NCBI GenBank assembly: GCA_023663915.1
Contig: JAMPGN010000083.1
Span: forward strand, 1-16,173
Direction of reading: 5' to 3'
Length of the DNA: 16,173 nucleotides
Source: Eubacterium sp.
Lineage (GTDB): Bacteria > Bacillota_A > Clostridia > Lachnospirales > Lachnospiraceae
Within the stretch, counting starts at the first letter, position 1, and the number at the start of each line of letters is the position of its first letter. This document shows, one piece after another, positions 1 through 7,644 of the stretch. The notes beneath the pieces were generated by a model. The model saw nothing but the letters and a program-made list of their open reading frames with translations. It did no database searches and had not been told where the DNA came from. A program made the translations under genes and the position numbers.

Positions 1-706
1 CGATCTTCATCGGGATATGTTTGGTATTGAAAACGATACAATGCTCGTTATAGTACACATAGGGGGAATACTGGAATCCCCACTTACTCCCGTTGATTGT
101 CACGGGTATAATTCTGTGATTTTGTCTTGCAGGGTGGTTCACGCGCCCCGCATACCCTACATTTTCGATACACAACAAACACTTCGGATATCCGCTTTGC
201 TTCGCATTCTTCGCCGCAGCGATCGCTTTCGGGTCCTTCTCCGGCTTCGACAGATTGATCGTGATATCTAGGTTGCCGTATTTCGTCTCTGCCACCCATT
301 TCTGGTCTTTCTTGATGCGGTATCTTCTGATATAGTCCGTGTCCTGGCTGAGCTTGTAGAAATAATCCGTGGCTTCCCTAGGGTCATTCTTATACTTCGC
401 CTCAAAGACGGAGATCACCTCGCTCGGTCTCGGCACAAGCAGACTCATGATCTTTGTGTCAAACAAATCTCTGTAGACGATGCTATTTTCCGTCATGATC
501 CCTTTCTCATAAGCGTAATCTATCATAGCGGAAAGTACGCTTTCCAATTCTTCCTCTTTCATTGTGACATCTATGTCACTTTCTTCCAGCTCGTCCAGCT
601 CAAAAAGTTCCAGCAATCTATTCGTCGTGTAAATCTTATCTGCCTCTGTGATTAATCCAGTCTGCAGACCGTACTGCACTAATTTCTTAATGTTCTCTTG
701 AATCAT
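1..706 (-). CDS. galT: UDP-glucose--hexose-1-phosphate uridylyltransferase, class II (partial, 3' end outside window)
   Basis: This is the N-terminal 235 residues of a cytoplasmic Leloir-pathway enzyme. It exchanges UMP between UDP-glucose and galactose-1-phosphate, giving UDP-galactose and glucose-1-phosphate. The frame is open from the ATG at 706 to the window edge. The start opens like class II GalT (IKKLVQYGLQTGLI), and residues 176-235 hold recognisable family blocks: CLLCIENVGYAGRVNHPARQ, then IIPVTINGSKWGFQYSPYVY and NEHCIVFNTKHIPMKI. Class II enzymes of Firmicutes are about 490-510 residues, so roughly half is visible, and the downstream part cannot be judged. A GGAGGAAGGAGAGG ribosome site sits directly before the ATG and fixes the start. 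It lies 56 bases downstream of galK on the same strand with no terminator between, so the two are almost certainly co-transcribed. Confidence 0.93.
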   Translation of the reverse strand, partial: MIQENIKKLVQYGLQTGLITEADKIYTTNRLLELFELDELEESDIDVTMKEEELESVLSAMIDYAYEKGIMTENSIVYRDLFDTKIMSLLVPRPSEVISVFEAKYKNDPREATDYFYKLSQDTDYIRRYRIKKDQKWVAETKYGNLDITINLSKPEKDPKAIAAAKNAKQSGYPKCLLCIENVGYAGRVNHPARQNHRIIPVTINGSKWGFQYSPYVYYNEHCIVFNTKHIPMKI

Positions 707-762
707 GTCCTCTCCTTCCTCCAGCTTTTCAACTTTTCTCTAAATTCTATAAGCCCCTCTAA

Positions 763-1926
763 TCAAAGTCTGCTCGGCCCATCACCAATCTCTACCACAT
801 AGAAATTAGCCTCCTTGCCGACACGTTCTCTGTACGCCGCTCCGACTTTCTCCTTGAAGGTATCAAGCGCCTCATCGCGCACGATGCTGACCGTGCAGCC
901 GCCGAAACCGCCGCCCGTGATACGGGAGCCGATCACACCCTCGATCTTCCACGCTTCCTCAACTAACACGTCGATCTCCTCACAAGAAACCTCATAATCG
1001 TCTCTCAAAGACACATGCGACGCATTCATCAACTCTCCGAACAATTTCAGATCGTTGTTTTTCAATGCTTCCACCGCGCGGATCGTCCTCTGATTCTCAT
1101 ACACCGCGTGTTTCGCTCTCTTGATGCACACTTCGTCTTTGATGATGGACTTATTCTCCTCAAACTGCTCCTCGCTCAGATCACCCAGCCCCTTGATATT
1201 TACAACCGTCTGCAACGCCGCCAGTGCCTTCTCGCTCTCGCGCCTTCTCTCATTGTATGCGGAATTGACGAGAGAATGTTTTACATTGCTGTTCGTCAAA
1301 ACAATCTTTGCGCCATCCAGTACAAGCGGCGCATATTCGTAGGACAGATCCGCCGTATCCAAGAAAATGGCATGGTCTTTCTTACCCATCGCAGATGCAA
1401 ACTGATCCATGATACCGCAATTCATGCCGTTGAAATTATTCTCGGAATACTGCCCAATCTTCGCCAAATCAACGTTCGTCACGTCAAATCCATACAAGTC
1501 TCTCAGGAAATAACCCGTCACCACTTCCAAAGATGCAGAAGAAGACAAGCCGGAACCGTTGGGAATGTTCCCGTTCAACACGATATCCAAACCATAATCC
1601 ATCACCATACCTCTACCTGCAAAAGCCCACATAACGCCCTTCAGGTAATTCGTCCAGCCAGCCTTGTCCGACGGTGTCAGATCCTCCAGACTGCTCTCGA
1701 TCACGCCAAAATTCTCAAAATTCATCGAGTAAAAGTTTAGTTTCCTGTCCTTTCTTTTGCGGACTGCGGCATATGTGCCAATCGTCAACGCACAGGGGAA
1801 AACATGTCCACCGTTATAATCCGTATGCTCGCCGATCAGGTTCACTCGCCCCGGTGCAAAATAGACATTTACGCCCTGTGCATCTCCGTAGAGTTCCTCA
1901 AATTTCCTCAATACAATTTCTTTCAT
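763..1926 (-). CDS. galK: Galactokinase
   Basis: A 387-residue cytoplasmic GHMP-family kinase that phosphorylates galactose at C1 with ATP, the first committed step of the Leloir pathway. The galactokinase signature GRVNLIGEHTDYNGG is at residues 26-40. The ATP-binding GHMP motif GSGLSSSAS is at 124-132. The catalytic-base region NCGIMDQFASAMG holds D174, and the C-terminal motif GGGFGGC is at 338-344. Length is normal for the family. The frame stays open upstream to 2019, but the ATG at 1926 is chosen because AAAAGGAGAATGGGGT precedes it, the protein then begins at the usual place, and the promoter -10 at 2002-2007 lies inside the longer version. Upstream on the same strand is an AraC-type regulator; downstream is galT. 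Identification is secure. Confidence 0.97.
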   Translation of the reverse strand: MKEIVLRKFEELYGDAQGVNVYFAPGRVNLIGEHTDYNGGHVFPCALTIGTYAAVRKRKDRKLNFYSMNFENFGVIESSLEDLTPSDKAGWTNYLKGVMWAFAGRGMVMDYGLDIVLNGNIPNGSGLSSSASLEVVTGYFLRDLYGFDVTNVDLAKIGQYSENNFNGMNCGIMDQFASAMGKKDHAIFLDTADLSYEYAPLVLDGAKIVLTNSNVKHSLVNSAYNERRRESEKALAALQTVVNIKGLGDLSEEQFEENKSIIKDEVCIKRAKHAVYENQRTIRAVEALKNNDLKLFGELMNASHVSLRDDYEVSCEEIDVLVEEAWKIEGVIGSRITGGGFGGCTVSIVRDEALDTFKEKVGAAYRERVGKEANFYVVEIGDGPSRL

Positions 1927-2001
1927 ACCCCATTCTCCTTTTTGATTTAACTTTACTTTTGTTATCATATTAGAAAAAACATTCTTCTGAAATATCCCTT
2001 T

Positions 2002-2030
2002 GTTATATAAATCTGTCAAAATGTTGTCAA
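2002..2030 (-). promoter_or_regulatory. Sigma-A promoter for galKT with cre-like core at its upstream edge
   Basis: On the minus strand TTGACA (2030-2025) is followed by a 17-base spacer and TATAAC (2007-2002). The -35 overlaps the stop codon of the upstream AraC gene, so galKT can be transcribed separately from the regulator genes. The expected start is near 1995, leaving a leader of about 70 bases. Just upstream, reading into the -35, is GAAAGCGTTTGACA, which resembles the core of a CcpA cre site but matches its right half poorly. The promoter call is good; the cre reading is tentative. Confidence 0.7.
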
Positions 2031-2935
2031 ACGCTTTCGCTTAAACTATTGATTTGATTGATGAAATCTTCCACTTGCTTTAAATGTTCCTTATTCCGCC
2101 GCGTCTCGCCTTTCTGCATCTCCCTGCGGTATGCCGTGGGCGACATCCTTTTCATCTGTTTAAATGCCTTGGTAAACACTAACGGATCATGGTATCCACA
2201 CGAGAGTGCTATGCTCTCTACCGGCAGCGCGGTAAGCTGCAAAAGTTCCGTCGCTTTCGTGATGCGAAAAGTCATCAAAAACTGCTGTGGTGACATACCC
2301 ATGGAATTTTGAAAAAGCGTATAGAGGTAACTACGGTTGATACAAACATAATTTGCCACATCCGTCACCTTGATCGGATTGCAATAGTTGCTCTGGATAA
2401 AAGAAACAGCCTTGCGCACATACGTGTTGGCTCTGTCCACCTCATTCTTCTCCGCAACTCTGCTCCCCTCCGCAATGATGGACAGAAACACGCCCAACTG
2501 TCCGTTACGGCGCAGATCATTAGACAATCCAAAGGTATTGTGTTCCATCATATCCTTCACAATCTGATACAGTTCCTCCGATGCATCCGACCGAAAAACC
2601 GGCTGCCTGACAGACAACCCAATATTGCTGATATACTCCGCCGCCTGCGTGCCGCTGAATCCCACCCACACATAGGTCCACGGATCGTTTTCATCCGCCT
2701 GATAGAACGCCAGTTCGTCCGGTGTAATGAGAAACCCATACCCCGCTTCCAACGGATACTCCTTGCCGCCGATGGAAAATCTTCCTTTGCCGCTCAATAT
2801 ATAGTGTATTAGATAATGTGGTTTTAATGCCGGTCCGAAACTATGCAACCCTTCCGTCCGCGAGAGTCCGCAGCAATTTAAATACAGGCTGCCCGTCTGT
2901 TCGCCGGCAAATTCCAATTTATATGCTTTTTCCAT
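2027..2935 (-). CDS. AraC-family transcriptional regulator
   Basis: A 302-residue regulator. Residues about 30-110 look like the cupin sugar-binding domain of AraC proteins (LIHYILSGKGRFSIGGKEY, then AGYGFLITPDE). Residues about 175-280 form the paired helix-turn-helix unit, with INRSYLYTLFQNSMGMSPQQ and CGYHDPLVFTKAFKQMKRMS as the two diagnostic blocks. Such proteins in Firmicutes commonly activate neighbouring sugar-use genes. Here galKT follows 100 bases downstream, so galactose or a galactoside is the likely effector, though this is inferred from position alone. It starts 18 bases after the hybrid kinase stop with only a weak ribosome site (GATGGA), suggesting dependence on upstream translation. 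The C-terminal tail after the HTH is short, charged and helical. Confidence 0.9.
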   Translation of the reverse strand: MEKAYKLEFAGEQTGSLYLNCCGLSRTEGLHSFGPALKPHYLIHYILSGKGRFSIGGKEYPLEAGYGFLITPDELAFYQADENDPWTYVWVGFSGTQAAEYISNIGLSVRQPVFRSDASEELYQIVKDMMEHNTFGLSNDLRRNGQLGVFLSIIAEGSRVAEKNEVDRANTYVRKAVSFIQSNYCNPIKVTDVANYVCINRSYLYTLFQNSMGMSPQQFLMTFRITKATELLQLTALPVESIALSCGYHDPLVFTKAFKQMKRMSPTAYRREMQKGETRRNKEHLKQVEDFINQINSLSESV

Positions 2936-2953
2936 TTACTGTCCATCTGCTTT

Positions 2954-5383
2954 CTACTGCATTTGTGCCTGTAACTCTCTGCGCCACAGCATCGTTTCAT
3001 TTTTGCAGGCATCATAATCAAAACGCCCCATCGTCTCCGCTACAGCCTGCATATGTTCCACAGAGCTATCCGCAAGATCGTACTCCTCCAACTCAGCAAT
3101 GATTTCTTCCGCGCGGATGGAATCATACATATTCACACTGTCAAACAACTCTCCCAACAATTGAAGCAGCACACTGTCATCGACAGGCTTTTTCTCCCTT
3201 GTATCTTCCTTCACGGTATGGTATGGCATGATGACATGGTATAACGCCCGATACATGGATAACAATGCCGGCGTCCTCGCGATGATCGGCTCCCATTCTC
3301 CGTTCCTGCCGTTCGCCTCCAGTTCTTTTGCCAGCTCCGACAATTCCAGCGCACCTATGGATTTGGAAGTGCTCTTCAAGGAATGTACCTCTATCGTGTA
3401 AGTAGCAAGATCCCTCTCTTCCATCGCCCTCTGTATCACGTCCGCCTTTTCCTCAATGGTATCCATATAATCGGACAAAACTTCTCTGTATAAGACTGCA
3501 TCCTCGCCGGAATAACTCATTCCCACTACCACATCGATCCCTTCCATCTGCCACAAGAGCGGATTGAATGTCGGATTCGTCTTCCATTCGGAATCTGCCT
3601 CCTCGTTGGGCTGAACCCCTTCGGCATCTCGGTTGGATATGATCTTATCCTCCGGCAGCCATCTACGAAGCGTACTATCCATAGTCTGCACCTCGATCGG
3701 TTTCGCGACAAAATCATTCATGCCTGCCTCAAGGAACAATTCCCTCGCTCCACGCACGGCATTTGCCGACAAAGCAATGATCGGCATCGTCTGAAAGCGC
3801 TCCCCATCCAGGCTGCGGATAATTTTCGTCGCCTCCACTCCATCCATCTGAGGCATCATATGATCCATGAAAACCAAGTCGTAAATCCGTTTCTGTACCA
3901 TCTCAACCGCCTGTTTCCCACTGTCCGCCATCTCTACACACATCTTGTACGGACGCAGAAGCCCTTCCGCGACTTTCAGATTTACTTTATTGTCATCCAC
4001 AAGTAAAATTCTGGTGTTAGGCGCGGTAAACGTCGTCTGACGCCCTTCCTTCTTGCTGTTCTCGCTATGTAAACCTTCATCCTCTTTCTGATATGCCGGC
4101 TGCTGCACAATCTGCGGTTCTGTCTCGATACAAGGTCTGGAATCGACCACATATTGTCTAACCGTAAATAGAAACTCTGAACCTTTTCCCGGCTCACTCT
4201 CAGCATGAAGCGTCCCCTGCATCCATTCAGCTAATCTCTTGGAGATGGCGAGCCCCAGCCCGCTTCCGCCTCTGGCACGCCCGCTGTCGCTGTCCGCCTG
4301 CTTGAATTTCGTAAACTGGTCTTCTAACTGCTGCTCCGTCATGCCGATACCGGTGTCCGTCACACGAATCTTAAGATCAATCTTGTTACTCTCCCCTTCC
4401 ACCGGTATGGATTCTACGTCCATGCGGATCGTCCCCTTCTCAGTATATTTGACCGCATTAGTCAACAGATTCAAAATAATCTGCTTGATACGCACGCCGT
4501 CACCACGCAGGCAGACAGGAACCTCCGAACCCACATTTACCAACAGTACCACCGGTTTTTCACCGAGCATGACCTGGATCACGTTCACAGCATCATGGAT
4601 AAGCGACGTGATCTCATATTCCTCTTCAATAATTTCAAAATTTCCCGAATCTATCTTCGTGATATCCAGAATGTCATCGACAACCGATAGCAAATCTTCC
4701 CCCGCTGTACGGATGTTGTACAGATACGCCTTATCCTGCATCGAAAGATTATCGTTGCGGAGCGCGAGTTCTACCATACCCGTAATCGCATTCATCGGCG
4801 TTCGGATCTCATGACTCATGTTTGCCAGAAACTCTTCCTTTGCCTGCGCTGCAATGTCCGCTTCCCGTGCTTTCTGTTCCATCATCTTTTCTATGTTCTG
4901 CTGTCTCTTAATCAACATAATCAGCAAAAACTGTACCAGATAAATACTGAAAATACGGATCGTGACGGCAGCCAAACTGCCATGCGAAGTAAAATTTCGC
5001 CACTCTCCCTGGCAAAGCAATTTATAGACAATAAAAAATGTACCAAGCCCCAGCATCAAATAATTTGCTTTTAAAATATGGTAAAAGGATATCAGACAAA
5101 CCGCCGCACAAAATACCATGAAAACTTCTGTAAACTCACGAAGCATCACACTATACGCAAAAATATTGATAAAAGTCAGAAAAGAAACTGTGTACGCCTG
5201 AATCTCTACCCTGCTGCCATTCATTCTCAATACAAACAAACTAAGGATAAAGCTTGTAAAAGGCACAATCATCCATCTTTTATCGATATCCAGATAAAGA
5301 ATGACAGTCGTAAAGTATAATAAATAGAAACAAAAAGCCCCAAACAGATACTTTGGAACTTTTTTTTCGTCATTTTGCTGCAT
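2954..5383 (-). CDS. Hybrid sensor histidine kinase with receiver and HPt domains
   Basis: An 809-residue membrane phosphorelay protein. About six hydrophobic segments occupy residues 11-160 with no large extracellular loop, then a coiled linker. The HisKA H-box (FLANMSHEIRTPMNA, phosphoacceptor H191) follows, then the ATPase domain with N309 (NLLTNAVKYT), DTGIGM at 343-348 and GSGLGL at 373-378. The receiver spans about 457-575, with acidic pair D463/D464, acceptor D507 and K561. An HPt domain has H667 (EVHSLKSTSKSIGA). A further helical stretch (735-809) contains no obvious phospho-histidine. All catalytic residues are present. The ATG at 5383 is preceded by AAGGGGAA, which overlaps the stop of the receiver gene. 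The ligand is unknown; the membrane domain suggests sensing within or close to the membrane. The following AraC and gal genes hint at sugar control. Confidence 0.94.
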   Translation of the reverse strand: MQQNDEKKVPKYLFGAFCFYLLYFTTVILYLDIDKRWMIVPFTSFILSLFVLRMNGSRVEIQAYTVSFLTFINIFAYSVMLREFTEVFMVFCAAVCLISFYHILKANYLMLGLGTFFIVYKLLCQGEWRNFTSHGSLAAVTIRIFSIYLVQFLLIMLIKRQQNIEKMMEQKAREADIAAQAKEEFLANMSHEIRTPMNAITGMVELALRNDNLSMQDKAYLYNIRTAGEDLLSVVDDILDITKIDSGNFEIIEEEYEITSLIHDAVNVIQVMLGEKPVVLLVNVGSEVPVCLRGDGVRIKQIILNLLTNAVKYTEKGTIRMDVESIPVEGESNKIDLKIRVTDTGIGMTEQQLEDQFTKFKQADSDSGRARGGSGLGLAISKRLAEWMQGTLHAESEPGKGSEFLFTVRQYVVDSRPCIETEPQIVQQPAYQKEDEGLHSENSKKEGRQTTFTAPNTRILLVDDNKVNLKVAEGLLRPYKMCVEMADSGKQAVEMVQKRIYDLVFMDHMMPQMDGVEATKIIRSLDGERFQTMPIIALSANAVRGARELFLEAGMNDFVAKPIEVQTMDSTLRRWLPEDKIISNRDAEGVQPNEEADSEWKTNPTFNPLLWQMEGIDVVVGMSYSGEDAVLYREVLSDYMDTIEEKADVIQRAMEERDLATYTIEVHSLKSTSKSIGALELSELAKELEANGRNGEWEPIIARTPALLSMYRALYHVIMPYHTVKEDTREKKPVDDSVLLQLLGELFDSVNMYDSIRAEEIIAELEEYDLADSSVEHMQAVAETMGRFDYDACKNETMLWRRELQAQMQ

Positions 5384-5396
5384 ATAACAATTCCCC

Positions 5397-5816
5397 TTAA
5401 TATGATTGTGCGAATGCCTCTTTCATTTTTGCAAGCAGCGCCTCTTTCGCCACAGGTTTAATAATATATCCAGCGGGTTCTAAAGAAAGACATTCCTTAA
5501 CCGTATTCTGGTCTGTCAGACCCGACAGAAAATAGACCGGAATATCCTTCGTCTCTTCCCGACTCTTGATGATCTTGAGAACCTCCGCACCATTACACAC
5601 GGGCATCATATAATCTAATAGAATCAGATCCGGCGTATACTTTAGTAGAAAATCCACCGCGACTTTACCCGAATTGACCACGGTTACTTTGTATTGGTCT
5701 TGTAAATAGTAGCGCAGTGTCTTTAACATGTTCAGATCATCGTCTACGACCAGAATGTGTTTCCTATCCGATAAATCCCCTGTCTGTTCTATAACTACTT
5801 TTTGCTTCTCCTCCAT
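5397..5816 (-). CDS. Single-domain response regulator (CheY-like receiver)
   Basis: A 139-residue protein consisting of one receiver domain and no output domain. The acidic pocket is ILVVDDDLN (D25/D26), the acceptor is D68 in LILLDYMMP, the switch serine is S98 (YFLSG), and the conserved lysine is K120 (IIKPV). An 18-residue N-terminal extension precedes the fold. It lies 13 bases before the hybrid kinase, so it is probably a phosphorelay intermediate or partner for that kinase's HisKA or HPt domain rather than a transcription factor. The ATG at 5816 is supported by AAAGGGCGGTG upstream. No DNA-binding response regulator is encoded in the cluster, so the final output of the relay is not evident here. 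Confidence 0.92.
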   Translation of the reverse strand: MEEKQKVVIEQTGDLSDRKHILVVDDDLNMLKTLRYYLQDQYKVTVVNSGKVAVDFLLKYTPDLILLDYMMPVCNGAEVLKIIKSREETKDIPVYFLSGLTDQNTVKECLSLEPAGYIIKPVAKEALLAKMKEAFAQSY

Positions 5817-5867
5817 GTTTTCACCGCCCTTTCACACTGTAACCAATATCGTATATGGTTATTTTAT

Positions 5868-5896
5868 ATTGTACCATTAAATATCATTTGTTTCCA
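5868..5896 (-). promoter_or_regulatory. Probable extended -10 promoter for the receiver / hybrid kinase / AraC operon
   Basis: Minus strand: TACAAT (5873-5868) preceded by the extended -10 element TGG (5876-5874), with a 17-base spacer to TGGAAA (5896-5891), a 4 of 6 match to TTGACA. It lies between the tRNA terminator and the receiver gene and gives a leader of about 45 bases. The extended -10 can make up for the weak -35. Read by eye only. Confidence 0.5.
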
Positions 5897-5921
5897 TGAC
5901 TTTTTGCATATTTCCACATAC

Positions 5922-5948
5922 AAAAAAGAAACCTGATATCAGATTTCT
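5922..5948 (-). terminator. Intrinsic terminator of the tRNA-Phe transcript
   Basis: On the minus strand the near-perfect palindrome AGAAATCTGATATCAGGTTTCT runs from 5948 to 5927 and is followed by TTTTTT (5927-5922). It begins about 20 bases after the tRNA 3' end, where a terminator is expected, and insulates the downstream receiver/kinase promoter. Confidence 0.8.
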
Positions 5949-5966
5949 TCTTCGTAATCCTTCTAA

Positions 5967-6039
<73 letters not shown>

Positions 6040-6078
6040 TTCCTGCAAAACAACTGCACAGTGCAACCTGCAAGATAA

Positions 6079-6107
6079 AGTGTACTGTGCAGCCGCCAAA
6101 AAGTCAA
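6079..6107 (-). promoter_or_regulatory. Promoter of tRNA-Phe
   Basis: Minus strand TTGACT (6107-6102), a 17-base spacer, then TACACT (6084-6079), with the start expected near 6072, about 33 bases before the mature tRNA. A perfect inverted repeat TGCACAGT (6055-6062) / ACTGTGCA (6084-6091) spans from the spacer's downstream edge into the leader. Confidence 0.7.
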
Positions 6108-6152
6108 GGCATTCGCTATTTGTTTCCAAAATTATTTTAAAAGCCTATGTCT

Positions 6153-7373
6153 TTATAGTTGTTCGGGTTGCTCCACCCCTGCATCAATATATGCGTCTAC
6201 ATCCCGCAATAACTGATTCCATGCATCCTCATGCTCCACATAATAGACCGGGCACAACTTGCCGCCGCAGTCATAATGCCTTAAGATATCGTCTGTGGAC
6301 AGATTATATTGATCGACCAGCCATGCCAGCGTATGTACCAGCGTGTCATACGTCTCCTGTGTAAAAGAACCATCATCGGACGTATAGCAGCACTCGATCG
6401 ATATAGAATCCTCATTTCTTGTCATCACTGCATATGCCTGCTCATCAAACGGAATACACTGCACAACCTCGCCCTCGTAGCCAATGATAAGATGCGCGCT
6501 TGCCGACCGCTCCTGCGTGAGCGCCAGATTCGCAAAATAACTCCTGTTCTGCGCTGCCGACGTTCCGGGATTCGCCGTATAATGCACAAAAATACTGTTA
6601 ATCTTTCCAAGCGGAGTGCCCGGACGGGAATAATCGTTGACATCCAGATAGTCTTCGATGATTGCCGGCGGTGCAATCCCGCCGCTATTGTCTTTAGTCG
6701 CCTCATCAAACTTCTGCGATGCGGTCTGAATTATACTTTTATCTGTATGATTATGTACTGCACGATAAATTTCGCCCGTCAGATAATAAATCATCACAAG
6801 GCATAGTACGACAAACATCACCGCCAACGCTCTGGCAAGATATACCTTTCTACGCCTTTTCTTACGCCTCTTGATCGACTGTACCGGGCGGGCATTTCCC
6901 ACATAAACACTCTGTACATTGCCGTATGCCGTCGCCCTGTCTCCTTGGTATCTCCTGATATCCTGGACCTGCAGTTCCCTCGCGGGGCGTTTATTGGCGG
7001 TCTGGCTGGTTGTTCTGGTTTGAGTCCTTCTGCCTTGTTTGCTTTCGTTTTGGCTGCTTCTGCTCCGATCCGTTCTATACTGGCTGCCGCTGTCTTGATT
7101 TGACCTGCTTCCACTATCGTTCTTCGGTCTTTGCTCATAAAGGCGAATGTTACGGCTGTTTACCTGCTTTCTGTCGCTCGGTGTGCGGTTTCTGTTTGCA
7201 TCGTCCGTATGAATCCTGCTTTTACCGTCTGTGTGACTTCTGCCAGTCCTGTTGCCGCCGTTTTTTCTGCTGTAACCACTGTCGTCCCTGTCCAGCTCCC
7301 ACAATTCCAGTTCTACATCTCTGTACTGCATGTTTCTTTGTCTGTTACTTTGTACCCTTTGCGCTTGTCCCAC
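6153..7373 (-). CDS. Membrane-anchored N-acetylmuramoyl-L-alanine amidase (Amidase_2 type)
   Basis: A 406-residue cell-wall hydrolase expected to cut the bond between MurNAc and L-alanine in peptidoglycan. Residues about 255-395 form the amidase_2/PGRP fold, with likely zinc ligands H264 (FVHYTANPG), H366 (RHYDCGG) and C374 (KLCP), plus the SAHLIIGYEG strand. One membrane segment lies at about 179-200, after the basic run KRRKKRRRK (169-177), so the enzyme domain faces outside. Residues 1-165 are hydrophilic, rich in R, N, S, Q and D, and look disordered in the cytoplasm, which is long for this family. The GTG at 7373 is chosen because GAGGGGAAGACAA precedes it; the ATG at 7331 lacks a ribosome site. 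It is divergent from the BlaI/M56 module, suggesting shared cell-wall control. Confidence 0.88.
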   Translation of the reverse strand: MGQAQRVQSNRQRNMQYRDVELELWELDRDDSGYSRKNGGNRTGRSHTDGKSRIHTDDANRNRTPSDRKQVNSRNIRLYEQRPKNDSGSRSNQDSGSQYRTDRSRSSQNESKQGRRTQTRTTSQTANKRPARELQVQDIRRYQGDRATAYGNVQSVYVGNARPVQSIKRRKKRRRKVYLARALAVMFVVLCLVMIYYLTGEIYRAVHNHTDKSIIQTASQKFDEATKDNSGGIAPPAIIEDYLDVNDYSRPGTPLGKINSIFVHYTANPGTSAAQNRSYFANLALTQERSASAHLIIGYEGEVVQCIPFDEQAYAVMTRNEDSISIECCYTSDDGSFTQETYDTLVHTLAWLVDQYNLSTDDILRHYDCGGKLCPVYYVEHEDAWNQLLRDVDAYIDAGVEQPEQL

Positions 7374-7401
7374 TTGTCTTCCCCTCTTTTGTTTCTTTCT
7401 T

Positions 7402-7447
7402 GTGTACTAATACAGATAGTACACTCCCTTCTATATATTAGAGTGTA
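7402..7447. promoter_or_regulatory. Overlapping inverted repeats upstream of the amidase gene (candidate operator)
   Basis: GTGTACTA (7402-7409) and TAGTACAC (7417-7424) form a perfect 8-base dyad with a 7-base spacer. TACACTC (7420-7426) and GAGTGTA (7441-7447) form a second perfect dyad sharing the TACAC block. They lie 29-74 bases before the amidase GTG, where a promoter would be, although no convincing -35/-10 pair was found. The TACTA/TAGTA symmetry recalls operators of BlaI/MecI repressors, and a blaI-like gene lies divergently next door; this link is inference. Confidence 0.5.
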
Positions 7448-7581
7448 TAACTTTAAAAAAAGTTTCAGTATTTCTTAAAATTTTTTTAAATTTTTATCTC
7501 TTTCTCATTAGAAACGATTAAGGAGGAGAAAAAGTAACATGATTGTTTTCTTTTTTGTAATAATATTTTTCATGAACCATA

Positions 7582-7610
7582 TTGACATTCATTTTAGGCA
7601 ACTGTAGAAT
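7582..7610 (+). promoter_or_regulatory. Sigma-A promoter of BlaI/M56 module 1
   Basis: TTGACA (7582-7587), a 17-base spacer and TAGAAT (7605-7610), with the start expected near 7617. The leader to the ATG at 7761 is about 145 bases. Confidence 0.75.
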
Positions 7611-7644
7611 AAATGTACATTCAATTTAGACAAATGCAGAAAAA
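7585..7644. repeat. Two imperfect 28-base direct repeats over the module 1 promoter (candidate operators)
   Basis: Copy 1 at 7585-7612 and copy 2 at 7617-7644 share 23 of 28 bases and both begin with ACATTCA. Their 32-base period is about three helical turns, so both would face the same side of the DNA. Copy 1 covers the promoter spacer and -10; copy 2 covers the transcription start. This placement fits autorepression by the BlaI-like product. Confidence 0.55.

Noticed and set aside
1015..1740. Long plus-strand open frame of 241 codons
   Set aside because: It lies wholly antisense to galK, has no ribosome site and no family features; it is a shadow of the galK codons.
1927..2019. N-terminal extension of galK
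   Set aside because: The extension includes the promoter -10 and lacks a ribosome site; the ATG at 1926 has a strong one and gives normal family length.
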